DNA of 64,000 nucleotides from assembly GCA_937927675.1 (NCBI GenBank), contig CALBSG010000158.1, positions 1 through 64,000 of the forward strand, read 5' to 3'. The notes beneath the pieces are model-generated. The model saw only the letters and a program-made list of their open reading frames with translations, was not told the DNA's origin and searched no databases. Below, piece by piece: positions 42,212 to 50,979 of the stretch. This DNA is from an uncultured Paracoccaceae bacterium (GTDB lineage Bacteria; Pseudomonadota; Alphaproteobacteria; Rhodobacterales; Rhodobacteraceae). A program made the translations under genes and the position numbers. Positions within the stretch are counted from its first letter, which is position 1. Each line of letters opens with the position of its first letter.

Positions 42212-42706
42212 ATGACGCTACGCAGTTGGGCCACCCCTTTGACGGTTGGCGCTTTTCTTTTGATCTCAGTCACCGGGATCTTGATGTTTTTCCACCTTGA
42301 AACCGGCCTGAGCAAGGTCGCCCATGAATGGCTGGGTTGGTTTTTGGTCTTTGGCGTTGCCGCGCACCTTTGGCTGAACTGGCGCGCCTTCACCACGTAT
42401 TTCAAACGCCCTGCTGCGATGGCGATCATGGGGGCTGGCGTTGCGGTTTTGCTGGCCTCTGTTTCGGTTCCGGCGGGCGAGGGCGGCGGGCTTGCGGTGC
42501 GGCAGGTGATTGGCTCACTGACCACTGCGCCGATTTCCACGCTGGCCGCGCTGTCGGGTAAAGAGGAAGCCAGTCTTCTGGCCATGCTTGCCGTCGATCA
42601 CCCCGGTGTGACCGCCGACCAAACCCTGACGGATCTGGCCGCAGGCAACGCCGATGCCGCCGTGGGCCTTCTGGCCAAGGTCTATGCAGAGGCCGAGGCC
42701 GAGTGA
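42212..42706 (+). CDS. DUF4405-like membrane protein
   Basis: 164 residues with three membrane helices (~9-27, 40-58, 70-90). The N-terminal half resembles DUF4405/cytochrome b561-type proteins: VTGILMFFHLETG, HEWLGWFLVFGVAAHLWLNW, with histidines positioned as haem ligands. The C-terminal ~70 residues (VRQVIGSLTTAPISTLAALSGK...) are soluble-looking and match nothing I know. Function unknown. Confidence 0.75.
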   Translation: MTLRSWATPLTVGAFLLISVTGILMFFHLETGLSKVAHEWLGWFLVFGVAAHLWLNWRAFTTYFKRPAAMAIMGAGVAVLLASVSVPAGEGGGLAVRQVIGSLTTAPISTLAALSGKEEASLLAMLAVDHPGVTADQTLTDLAAGNADAAVGLLAKVYAEAEAE

Positions 42707-42793
42707 TTGGCACTTTGGCATAAGGATTTGAAATTCTAATGCCGAATTGCCCTTGCAATGCCCCGCAGCCACAGCTAAACGCTGCCTCAAGAC

Positions 42794-42870
42794 GGACCCG
42801 TAGCTCAGCTGGATAGAGCATCAGACTACGAATCTGAGGGTCGGGCGTTCGAATCGCTCCGGGTCCGCCA
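42794..42870 (+). tRNA. tRNA-Arg (anticodon ACG)
   Basis: 77 bases including encoded CCA. Acceptor GGACCCG pairs with CGGGTCC, D stem GCTC/GAGC, anticodon stem CAGA/TCTG with loop CTACGAA, T loop TTCGAAT. The ACG anticodon, read as ICG after deamination, serves CGN arginine codons. Confidence 0.95.
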
Positions 42871-43200
42871 CTCTCCCCTAGAATATTAAGCATATTTGCG
42901 CATTTGGACGCCTGTCCGTGTCTTCGTGATGCGTGCCAGAATCTCGTCAAATAGCATGGCCTAGCGTTCTGTCTCGTATGGGCAAAGAAATCACTCAGCG
43001 CCGGGTGGCCCGTCTCTGGCGTCGTGGCTGTGAGCGAACTATGGGCTATGGGTTGAAGGTCGCTGCTGGCATCAAGAGGGCGTCGCAGCTCCCAGCCCGT
43101 CCAGGTCTGCCTCCACTGCGGTGGTTTCGATGTCGTGCATTGTGACACCCGTCGCCGTGCCCGCGGGTGGGCGAATGGCGGCTCTCGAGATGTTTGTTTT
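42871..43200. other. 330-base gap between facing tRNA genes, no gene seen
   Basis: It lies between the 3' ends of tRNA-Arg(ACG) and tRNA-Gly(TCC), which face each other. Open frames here are short and match nothing. No integrase, direct repeat of a tRNA 3' end, or terminator with T run was recognised. Confidence 0.5.
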
Positions 43201-43276
43201 TGGAGCGGCGGACCGGAATCGAACCGGCGACCGTCGGACTGGAAACCCGTTGCTCTGCCAACTGAGCTACCGCCGC
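43201..43276 (-). tRNA. tRNA-Gly (anticodon TCC)
   Basis: 76 bases with CCA encoded. Acceptor GCGGCGG/CCGCCGC, discriminator U as in glycine tRNAs, D stem GCTC/GAGC, T arm GCCGG-TTCGATT-CCGGT. The anticodon stem ACGGG/TCCGA has one A.A mismatch and a G.U pair. Anticodon loop TTTCCAG. It is three bases after tRNA-Arg(TCT) and probably transcribed with it. Confidence 0.92.
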
Positions 43277-43279
43277 GAG

Positions 43280-43356
43280 TGGCGCTTCCGGCAGGACTTG
43301 AACCTGCAACAATCCGGTTAGAAGTCGGATGCTCTATCCAATTGAGCTACGGAAGC
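43280..43356 (-). tRNA. tRNA-Arg (anticodon TCT)
   Basis: 77 bases with CCA encoded. Acceptor GCTTCCG/CGGAAGC, D stem GCTC/GAGC, anticodon stem TCCGA/CCGGA with loop CTTCTAA and an A.C pair at its foot, T arm GCAGG-TTCAAGT-CCTGC. It decodes AGA/AGG. First gene of a minus-strand tRNA pair. Confidence 0.93.
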
Positions 43357-43965
43357 TGAGGTCAGCCCCGTCCTCGTCTGATGGATGGTGTGAGCATGGC
43401 GATAGCTGCCCTTTGTTCCGATAGTCAAACGCTAACGCTGTGCCGGGCAGGCTGGCAAGTGCCTTTGGGGGGGCGATAATCCCGCGGAATTTTGGTCCGA
43501 CGCCAACATTTCTGAACAGTGCAGTAAGACCTGATGGAAAGATGCATTTCCGATGCAGTGCTGCGCCGCATCGAACGGAAATCACGGTAGTCGTTTTGGG
43601 CGACCTTGCTGGCTTCTTGGGTATGAATACAAATTCATGGCCGTGCGACGAATGGCTATCGGCTGACGCAAACCAGCGCGGTTTCCAGCGTCGGTGGCCT
43701 CGAGTTTCTCGGACGCAATTCGTGATTTATCTTTGGATATGGCGCCGCGATGGCGGATTGACCCTTAAGTGGAGAGGCGATATCTGTGGCGCTAGATCGA
43801 AAGTTTTTGATTTAAATCTAAATTAAACGCGATCTCAATAAATCAATATAATTGAGCAGGCTTGAACGCATAGGTGCGCGCAAGAAATTTTTGGGCCTAA
43901 GCTACTTTTTCCATTGTCAAATTCTCGCAAGACCTTGGCATGCAAAAATGGAAGAAGGCAATCGG
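43357..43965. other. 609-base gap with an AT-rich stretch, no supported gene
   Basis: It lies between the tRNA pair and the membrane LuxR-type gene. A 128-codon plus-strand frame (43440-43826) has no recognisable motif and no good ribosome binding site. The part 43796-43965 is much more AT-rich than the rest of the window (runs such as TTTAAATCTAAATTAAA). It probably contains the promoter of the next gene and marks the left edge of an accessory region. Confidence 0.45.
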
Positions 43966-44472
43966 ATGTATAGTGCTCTCACAAAAATGAGCTTGCCGTT
44001 CAGGGCGGTCGTGTTGGTTATTACACAGATCGTTTGTGCCATACTGTTCTTGATCGACCTGTTGTCTGAAACTCTCTTTGTGAAAGAGGGCCGAGCGGAT
44101 GCCTATCACATCATGCTTGAGGCGGTTCTCATCATCTTCTTGGCGGTCTCGATTGCCTTCGAGTGGCAGGCTGGCAAGAAACTGCTGCGCCGGACGGTTG
44201 TGTTGCAAGATAACCTAGACAATACCAGTAAGGCGGTCTTCCAGATGGTCGAAGCCCATTTTGACACCTGGGGCCTTACCCCCGCAGAGCGCGATGTCGC
44301 CGGCTTTGTCGTGAAAGGTATGACCACGGCAGAAATAGCCGAGTTGCGTGGCAGTTCCGAGGCGACTGTGAAGGCCCACCTCAATGCCGTGTATCGCAAG
44401 TCAGGATGTTCCAATCGTGCCGGCATGCTTAGCAATGTAATCGACAGTCTGGTGAGCGGCCGTATGCATTAA
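43966..44472 (+). CDS. two-TM LuxR-type HTH regulator
   Basis: 168 residues from ATG 43966, preceded by GAAGGCAATCGG. Membrane helices at ~13-33 and ~48-66, a short linker (ALEWQ-like AFEWQAGKKLLRRTVVLQDNL) and a LuxR-type HTH at ~100-165: LTPAERDVAGFVVKGMTTAEIAELRGSSEATVKAHLNAVYRKSG. There is no sensor domain beyond the helices, so any signal must be sensed in or at the membrane. Its position before the fcc and gsp genes suggests control of them, but this is inference. Confidence 0.82.
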   Translation: MYSALTKMSLPFRAVVLVITQIVCAILFLIDLLSETLFVKEGRADAYHIMLEAVLIIFLAVSIAFEWQAGKKLLRRTVVLQDNLDNTSKAVFQMVEAHFDTWGLTPAERDVAGFVVKGMTTAEIAELRGSSEATVKAHLNAVYRKSGCSNRAGMLSNVIDSLVSGRMH

Positions 44473-44852
44473 GAGGGTTGCGGCCGCGTGTGATCCTCTC
44501 CTGCAATCTCCATGACATGCATCGCGTCGATGGCCTGTAGCCGCCGGCACCACTAGGCATCCGTCGCGATGGCGGCGGGCCTCTGATGCCGTTGGTCGGT
44601 AAAGCTGAGAAACCTCTGGCGGATCAAATACACCCTGCCATGGCTGGCGGTGCCGCGAGGCGTGCCTGCTGGTCCGGGTGGAGGCTGCGACGGGGCTTGG
44701 GCGCAGAAACTTGCATAAACTGCTGTTATATAGCCCCCAAATCCGCGGCCCTAAAACCCACGGCTAATGGCAACGCGGCAAAACTGGCCGTCTAGGTCGG
44801 CTCATCAGACGCGGCCGAACCTTGAGCTGCTTTCCAACCTTAAGGAAACGAA
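44473..44852. other. 380-base gap before the cytochrome gene
   Basis: No supported gene. A 69-codon frame at 44586-44795 has no motif or good ribosome binding site. A TATATA word occurs at 44727 but without a matching -35 box. The region presumably holds the promoter of the fcc-like genes. Confidence 0.4.
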
Positions 44853-45725
44853 ATGCGGATTCCATCCTTTCCACGATCGATCCTGCCTTCACTAGTACTC
44901 ATTTTGTTTACATCCGCCGTTGCCACGGCGCAGACGACAGAGCCATTGGACAACCCGGGGCGCCTTCTGGCATCGAACTGTTTTCAGTGCCATGGGACCA
45001 ACGGAACGCCTGCTGCTGGGGGGTTCGACAAGATCGCTGGGTTGGGGACGACTAAAATCGTGTCCGAACTGTCGGAAATGCGGGCTGAAGCGATTGCCGG
45101 ATCAGAGCATCCGATCATGACAGTTCACGCGCAGGCCTATAGCTTGGCCGAAATCGATCTCATCTCTCGATATTTGGCGACCGTCGGCAGTGTGCCTACC
45201 GGTTCGTTCAAGCTGACCGTGGTGAAAACTGGCACTGGCAAAGGCACCGTCACATCCACGCCTTCGGGCATCAACTGCGGTAGCACGTGCCAAAAGACCT
45301 ATAAGTCATCGACATCGGTAACGTTGAAGGCAACTGCGACCAGTGGGAGCGTGTTTGCCGGTTGGACCGGGGCGTGCAGCGGAACCGCAGGCACTTGTAC
45401 CATTTCCGTCGCATCGGCGACCACTGTTGGTGCCAACTTTACGCCTACAACAGTCAGTGTTCCGAAAGATGTCAACGTCGGGATCAAACTCGAAAAATCT
45501 GGCAAAGCTTACGGCAGCATCACATCCAATCCGACCGGTGCAGATTGTCCCTTGGGATGTGAGAAAGTGTCAGCAACTCTACCCAAAAACACGGTTGTTA
45601 CTCTGACCGCTTCACCGGCAGCAGGCCGCCGATTTGTCGGGTGGTCAGGAGCATGCCGCGGCACCGTGCCAGCATGCACTTTGATGCTTTCATCGCCGCG
45701 CGAGGTCAAAGCGACCTTCAAGTAG
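44853..45725 (+). CDS. FccA-like c-type cytochrome with two cysteine-containing beta-repeat domains
   Basis: 290 residues. Sec signal peptide 1-27 (ending VATAQ), then a small cytochrome c domain at ~30-112 with haem motif CFQCH (Cys43, Cys46, His47) and a likely axial Met89 (EHPIM), like the cytochrome subunit of flavocytochrome c sulfide dehydrogenase. Residues ~118-199 and ~205-290 are two tandem copies of a beta-repeat (InlB B-repeat/'bacterial repeat' type): FAGWTGACSGTAGTC and FVGWSGACRGTVPAC, each also with a CxxxC-type pair (NCGSTC, DCPLGC). Such repeats are typical of exported surface proteins. The start follows TAAGGAAACGAA. The flavoprotein gene follows. Confidence 0.85.
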   Translation: MRIPSFPRSILPSLVLILFTSAVATAQTTEPLDNPGRLLASNCFQCHGTNGTPAAGGFDKIAGLGTTKIVSELSEMRAEAIAGSEHPIMTVHAQAYSLAEIDLISRYLATVGSVPTGSFKLTVVKTGTGKGTVTSTPSGINCGSTCQKTYKSSTSVTLKATATSGSVFAGWTGACSGTAGTCTISVASATTVGANFTPTTVSVPKDVNVGIKLEKSGKAYGSITSNPTGADCPLGCEKVSATLPKNTVVTLTASPAAGRRFVGWSGACRGTVPACTLMLSSPREVKATFK

Positions 45726-45791
45726 CCCGCTGTGTGCATGCCCTTCTGGGGCGCAAGCGGATTGACAGAAGTTTTGAGAAGGAGACACTCC

Positions 45792-47156
45792 ATGGATCGC
45801 AGAACATTCTTCGGCATGATGGCCGCAGGAACTGCAGGACTCTCGGCAACGGCCCCCGCGCTGGATGCACAGACGATTAGCCCGAAGAAATTCGTGGTCG
45901 TCGGCGGCGGCATGGCGGGAGCGACCTGCGCCAAATACCTCGCAATGTGGGCAAAACGCAGTGGGCTGACTGTCGAAGTCACGTTGATTGACGAAAACGC
46001 TCGTTATGTCTCGTGCATCATGAGCAACAAGGTCGTCACCGGCGAACGGACACTTGCATCGTTGTCTTATGGCTATGACACACTTGCCGCAAAGTTCGGT
46101 GTGCGCTTTGTCAATGCGGGCGTGACTTCGGTAGACGCGGGAAACAAGCTGGTTACGCTTTCCACGGCAGAGACCCTGACTTACGACCGACTGATCCTCG
46201 CCCCCGGCATCCAATTTGACTACAGCGCGGTCTCGATTACAGCAGTGGGCATGACAGATGAACAGGCACGCGCCGAGGTGCCTCACGCATGGAAAGCCGG
46301 CCCGCAAACCGACGCCTTGCGGAACCAACTCGTTGCCCTGAGCGCGGGCCAGCATGTCGTTGTTACAGTGCCAAAGTCGCCCTACCGCTGCCCGCCCGGC
46401 CCCTATGAACGGGTTTGCGTGATCGCCGATTGGCTCAAGAAAAATAAAGCCGGCTCGCGGGTGATCGTGCTGGATGCCAATAGCGGGATTCAGGCCGAAA
46501 AGGTCAATTTCGGCAAAGCGTTCACAACAGTGCACGCCAATATCGATTATTATCCCAACGCAACCGTTGCCGCCGTCAACTTTGACGCGGCCAGCCCGTC
46601 TGTCAAAACGGTAACGCTAGCTGCTCCGGCGGCCCGCACCAATCCCGTGACCAACGAAGTTGCAGCAACCGCCGAAAGCGTGTTCACCGCCGCCGTGGTC
46701 AACCTTCTGCCGCAAATGAAGGGCGGCCAGATCATGCTGGACACCCTTGCCGCTGTGACCGGCGCGATCGTTAGCGGCCGCTGGGCCAAGATCAATGAGT
46801 TGAGCTACGAAACCCTCGTACCTGCGATCCATGTGATCGGCGACAGTATCGCCTCGAAGCAACCCAAAGCGGGCCATATCGGCAACCAGCAGGCCAAAGT
46901 CTGCGCAGATGCAATCTTGCGGCTGGAAACCGGGCTGCAACCGTATCCGGCACCGGTCACCAATTCGGCGTGCTACACACCGATCACTTCAAGCACGGCA
47001 ACTTGGTTGACCGCGATTTTCGCCTACAATACGGTTGCTGGTGAAATGCAGGTTGCCCCACCCGGTGTAATTGAGGCGCCCGAAGGACCAACAACGCAAG
47101 CCTATTCCGAAATGGGCGAGTGGTTTGGGGAACTGATGGCAGATACATTCGCATAG
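45792..47156 (+). CDS. flavocytochrome c sulfide dehydrogenase-like flavoprotein (FccB-like)
   Basis: 454 residues. Twin-arginine-type signal MDRRTFFGMMAAGTAGLSAT. FAD motif VVVGGGMAGATCAKYL. Cys75 in RYVSCIMSNKV matches the covalent-FAD cysteine of FccB; Cys200 (PYRCPPGPYER) and Cys371 (NQQAKVCAD) have the spacing of its redox disulfide. The C-terminus has the FCSD flavin-binding ending (SACYTPITSSTATWL). It should oxidise sulfide and pass electrons to the cytochrome encoded upstream. The start ATGGATCGC follows AAGGAGACACTCC. The gsp operon follows 137 bases later. Confidence 0.88.
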   Translation: MDRRTFFGMMAAGTAGLSATAPALDAQTISPKKFVVVGGGMAGATCAKYLAMWAKRSGLTVEVTLIDENARYVSCIMSNKVVTGERTLASLSYGYDTLAAKFGVRFVNAGVTSVDAGNKLVTLSTAETLTYDRLILAPGIQFDYSAVSITAVGMTDEQARAEVPHAWKAGPQTDALRNQLVALSAGQHVVVTVPKSPYRCPPGPYERVCVIADWLKKNKAGSRVIVLDANSGIQAEKVNFGKAFTTVHANIDYYPNATVAAVNFDAASPSVKTVTLAAPAARTNPVTNEVAATAESVFTAAVVNLLPQMKGGQIMLDTLAAVTGAIVSGRWAKINELSYETLVPAIHVIGDSIASKQPKAGHIGNQQAKVCADAILRLETGLQPYPAPVTNSACYTPITSSTATWLTAIFAYNTVAGEMQVAPPGVIEAPEGPTTQAYSEMGEWFGELMADTFA

Positions 47157-47293
47157 ATCATCAACTGCCTGACTATTTTATATCAGCGTAGCATTAGATC
47201 GGGCACGGGAAACCGGGCCCGATCATGTGATTTTCCTTTCCAGTGCAGTTTGTAAAAGCGGCCTTTTGGTCTGAGGATGACAGGAATACAAAC

Positions 47294-49378
47294 GTGCCAA
47301 CGCCTAAAATACCCTCTTCATACTTGCAACGCAGCCAGACTGGCGCAGTGCGGACGATTTTGCGGAGGCAAAGCAGGGCTGCAGCTGCGTTGGTTTGCGC
47401 ACTTATACTGACTGGATGCACCGAAAGTGGCAGCGGCGGGGCGAACCTTCTTACTGGGCTAGATCTGACGCCGCGCAGCGGGCGTTCGGGGCAAAGCGGT
47501 CATCAGATCACGGGCGGTGACAAAACGACATTTGTCTATCTGGACGCAAATGAAGACGAAATCGCAGCGACACCGGGCGTGACGCCGACCGACGAAGGTT
47601 ATGCCGTCAATCTTCAAGCCGTTCCGGTGGCCGATGCGGCGCGCTCAATTCTAGGCGATGTCCTGAAGCATCCTTACAGTCTGGATCCCAAGGCGACGGG
47701 CACCATCACCATGGCCACTGGTCGGCCTGTGCCGCGCGAACAGTTGCTCATGATCTTTGAAGAGGCGCTGGCCGCAAACGGGCTGGTGCTGTTGGAAGGT
47801 GGCGGCCAGTTTGTGATCCGCAGCGACGACGGCAACCAGCGGCCCGGCGGGATTGGCGTTGCGGGCTATGGCCTGACAGCCGTGCCGCTGCAAAACGTCG
47901 ATGCCGAAAAAATGCTGACGCTGCTGGATGGTTTCGTCGCGGATAGCGGCAATCTGCGCGCCTCGGCACGCGACGATGTTATTTTGGTGCGGGGAACTGC
48001 GCGAGAGCGGGCGTCTCTGGCCGATATTATCCGGTCGCTGGATGTCGAATTAATGGCGCGCCGGGATGCAGGTATTGCATTTCTGAAGAACAGTTCCGCC
48101 ACGGCTGTCAGCCTGAGCCTTGAAGAGTTGCAGGCAAAAGATGGCGCGGCAAAGGGCTGGAAGTTTCAAGTTCTGGAACAAGCGAACGCGATCCTTGTGG
48201 TTGCGCGCGGGCGTGATGATTTGCGCGCGGCACTGGAGTGGATCGAACAGTTTGATCGGGCGGGCGGGGCGGCTAGCGCACAGGTCCATGTCTACAACGT
48301 TCAATTCGCCCGCGCCTCAAAGCTGGCGGCCATTTTGGAAAACACATTGGGCGGCGGTCAGGCCTCGTCCGTCGACGTGCCTGCGGACACGGCTGACATG
48401 CTGTCGTCGCAGCCCAGCGCAGACGCGGCACCTCAAGGCGACGGCTTGGCTTTCCCTGCAGATATGGCAAACGGCCGCCCCACAATGCTCTCGCTCTCGA
48501 CAGCAGCGGGCGAAGGCGACGTGCGCTTCATCGCCAATGACGCCGACAACACCATTGTGATCCGCGCGCCCGAAGCGGTCCGTCGTGATGCGTTGGCCCT
48601 TCTGGCCGAACTTGACCGGACACCTGTGCAAGTGCTGATCGAGGTGATGTTGGTCGAGGTGAGCCTCAATGATGCAACACGTTTTGGCGTCCAAGCTTAT
48701 CTGAACGGAGCCGATGGTGGCTTGTTGAGCGGGGCCGCAGACGGATCAGGGATTGCGACACAATCACCGGGGTTCAACATGATCCTGAGTGCGACAAGCA
48801 GCCCACGGTTGATCATCGACGCCTTGGAACAAGTCACAAGCACCCGTGTGGTGTCGGCACCTTCGGTTATCGCCTTTGAAAATGAAGAAGCTGAAATCAA
48901 GATTGTCGATCAGGTTCCAATCACCACCCAGAAAATGGTCGGCACGCAGTCTGCGGATGCCCCGGTGATCAACACCATCGAATACCGTGATGCCGGCGTG
49001 ATCCTCCGCGTGACACCGCAGGTCAGTGAAACGGATCTTGTAAACCTGATGGTAAAGCAAGAGCTGTCAGCCGTCTTGGCAGAGCCCGCCGGGGAAACCA
49101 CCCTGACCCCAAGGTTGCGCCAGCGCAGCATCAGCACACAGGTTTCGGTTTATGACCAGCAGACGGTCACCCTTGGAGGGCTGATCTCGACCCAATCCTC
49201 CAAAGACCGCAAGGGCGCGCCGCTGATAGGAATATTGGGCGGCGGGCGTAAGGCTGGCAGTGACAGCCGCACAGAGCTTTTGATCTTCATCACCCCGCAT
49301 GTGGTACGGAACCAGCGCGACGCCGCTGCCGTATCGGAGGAACTGCGCAGCAAGATGACGGCGATGTCCGACCAATGA
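47294..49378 (+). CDS. gspD: type II secretion secretin GspD (lipoprotein-type)
   Basis: Outer membrane secretin pore. 694 residues from GTG 47294 (CAGGA ribosome binding site at 47281-47285). A GTG at 47348 would give a neater lipoprotein signal with Cys at residue 24 (ALVCALILTGC). N domains: VNLQAVPVADAARSILGDVL, YGLTAVPLQNVDAEKML, VHVYNVQFARASKLAAIL; secretin domain from VLIEVMLVEVSLNDATRFGVQ to RTELLIFITPHVV. The lipobox implies outer membrane targeting without a separate pilotin; no gspS was found. It overlaps gspE by four bases. Confidence 0.93.
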   Translation: MPTPKIPSSYLQRSQTGAVRTILRRQSRAAAALVCALILTGCTESGSGGANLLTGLDLTPRSGRSGQSGHQITGGDKTTFVYLDANEDEIAATPGVTPTDEGYAVNLQAVPVADAARSILGDVLKHPYSLDPKATGTITMATGRPVPREQLLMIFEEALAANGLVLLEGGGQFVIRSDDGNQRPGGIGVAGYGLTAVPLQNVDAEKMLTLLDGFVADSGNLRASARDDVILVRGTARERASLADIIRSLDVELMARRDAGIAFLKNSSATAVSLSLEELQAKDGAAKGWKFQVLEQANAILVVARGRDDLRAALEWIEQFDRAGGAASAQVHVYNVQFARASKLAAILENTLGGGQASSVDVPADTADMLSSQPSADAAPQGDGLAFPADMANGRPTMLSLSTAAGEGDVRFIANDADNTIVIRAPEAVRRDALALLAELDRTPVQVLIEVMLVEVSLNDATRFGVQAYLNGADGGLLSGAADGSGIATQSPGFNMILSATSSPRLIIDALEQVTSTRVVSAPSVIAFENEEAEIKIVDQVPITTQKMVGTQSADAPVINTIEYRDAGVILRVTPQVSETDLVNLMVKQELSAVLAEPAGETTLTPRLRQRSISTQVSVYDQQTVTLGGLISTQSSKDRKGAPLIGILGGGRKAGSDSRTELLIFITPHVVRNQRDAAAVSEELRSKMTAMSDQ

Positions 49379-50979
49379 CAGCATCCTCGGCGTCAGAACA
49401 GACTTTGGACGGGCCCATAGATCAGGACGACGATCCGTTTGCGGTGGCGAAAAGACGCGCTGCCGAATACGGCTTGCCGTTGATGCGAACGGAAGACTGG
49501 CCCGAAAGCGTGTCCTTGCCGGGCGTCCTGTCGCCGCGCTTTCTGCGCGAGACGCAGGCTGTGCCGTTGGGGCCAACAACGATCGGAACCTATCGGGTCG
49601 CCATTGCCGACCCGGCCAACGATACGGCGATCGAAGCACTCACCCTTGCGCTTGGGGGCCCTTTGGAACTGTGGGTTGCGTCTGCGCCTGCGATCCTTGG
49701 CCGGCTGCAGGAACTGGGCAAGGATGATCCCACATTATCCTTGGGTGGCTCTATGCCAAATGGCATCAGCGATGCCAGTGAAGGCGACGATCTGGACGAT
49801 AGCGCGTTGGATGCGCCTGCCATCGCTGTTCTGGATCAGCTTTTGTCCGAAGCGATACGAAACCGCGCCACAGATCTTCATCTGGAGCCGGGGCCGCAGC
49901 AGTTGACGGTACGCCACAGGGTCGACGGGATGCTGCGGGGGATGACAACCTTGCCCGTGGCCACCGGACGGGCCGTGGTGTCACGCCTGAAAATTCTGGC
50001 CGGGTTGAACATTGCAGAGCGCAGACTGGCACAGGATGGGCACATCCGTGTGCAGATTGGCGGCCAGACACGCGACCTGCGTTGTGCCACGCTGCCCTTT
50101 GTGGACGGTGAGGGGGCCGTTATCCGCATCCTTGCAAGCAGAGCAAGCCTGCCACGTCTGTCATCCCTTGGCCTGCGGCAAGACGCAGAGCGTAACCTGC
50201 GCGAGGGAATGGCGCAGAGCAATGGTCTTATTCTGGTGACGGGCCCGACCGGCAGCGGCAAGACAACGACACTCGCCGCCGCAACATCCGAGATGAACGC
50301 ACCGCATCGCAAAATACTGTCGGTGGAAGACCCGGTTGAATACCGGATTCCCGGTGTCAGTCAGATGCAGGTCAATCCACAGATCGGGTTGACCTTTGCC
50401 GGGGCGCTTCGCAGTTTCTTGCGCGCCGATCCAGACGTCATTCTGGTGGGCGAGGTGCGCGACACGGAAACAGCGCGCATTACCGTTCAGGCGGCCCTGA
50501 CCGGTCACCTTGTCTTGACGACACTCCACACCAATTCGGCGGCAAGTGCCGTCACGCGCTTGATCGATATGGGGGTCGAACCGTTTTTGATTGCTGCGAC
50601 CCTGCGTTGCTCCGTCGGACAGCGGCTCGTCCGGATGCTTTGTCGCACATGCCGGGTTCCGGCACGGGTCATCCCCCCGTTTTCAGACACGGTCTTGAAT
50701 GCGGCGGGCTTAAAGCCGGGCGTCGAGATCGAGTGTTGGGTTGGCGCAGGCTGCGACCATTGCGGCCAAACGGGCTATTATGGGCGTATGGCCTTGTTCG
50801 AAGTGATGCCCCTGACCGAGAATTTGCGTGGGCATCTACTACGTGGTGCCGCGGTGTCACAATTGCAGGCGGAGGCTGTGCGAGATGGCATGCTGCCATT
50901 GATCGCGGACGGTGTCCTGCGGGCCGTTGCGGGCCAGACCTCGTTCGAAGAAGTCTTGCGGGTGGCGCAAGATGGCTGA
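49375..50979 (+). CDS. gspE: type II secretion ATPase GspE
   Basis: Cytoplasmic hexameric ATPase powering pseudopilus assembly. 534 residues. N1 domain 1-140, ATPase core with ATDLHLEP (~166-172), Walker A GPTGSGKTT at 290-298, Asp box and LVGEVRDTETA, LTGHLVLTTLHTNSA. The tetracysteine zinc site is present (CRTC ... CDHC). It overlaps gspF by eight bases. Confidence 0.95.
   Translation: MTASSASEQTLDGPIDQDDDPFAVAKRRAAEYGLPLMRTEDWPESVSLPGVLSPRFLRETQAVPLGPTTIGTYRVAIADPANDTAIEALTLALGGPLELWVASAPAILGRLQELGKDDPTLSLGGSMPNGISDASEGDDLDDSALDAPAIAVLDQLLSEAIRNRATDLHLEPGPQQLTVRHRVDGMLRGMTTLPVATGRAVVSRLKILAGLNIAERRLAQDGHIRVQIGGQTRDLRCATLPFVDGEGAVIRILASRASLPRLSSLGLRQDAERNLREGMAQSNGLILVTGPTGSGKTTTLAAATSEMNAPHRKILSVEDPVEYRIPGVSQMQVNPQIGLTFAGALRSFLRADPDVILVGEVRDTETARITVQAALTGHLVLTTLHTNSAASAVTRLIDMGVEPFLIAATLRCSVGQRLVRMLCRTCRVPARVIPPFSDTVLNAAGLKPGVEIECWVGAGCDHCGQTGYYGRMALFEVMPLTENLRGHLLRGAAVSQLQAEAVRDGMLPLIADGVLRAVAGQTSFEEVLRVAQDG

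Noticed and set aside
42794..43356. tRNA genes as integration site of the fcc-gsp region
   Set aside because: The accessory region adjoins the 5' end of tRNA-Arg(TCT), not a 3' end; no integrase and no repeated tRNA 3' end were found.
43121..43359. Small plus-strand frames giving peptides such as NRRPSDWKPVALPTELPP
   Set aside because: They are antisense readings of the tRNA-Gly and tRNA-Arg genes, a familiar false annotation.
43440..43826. 128-codon plus-strand frame in the gap after the tRNA pair
   Set aside because: No motif, no ribosome binding site and atypical composition; kept only as a gap description.
44586..44795. 69-codon frame before the cytochrome gene
   Set aside because: No similarity to any family I know and no translation signal.
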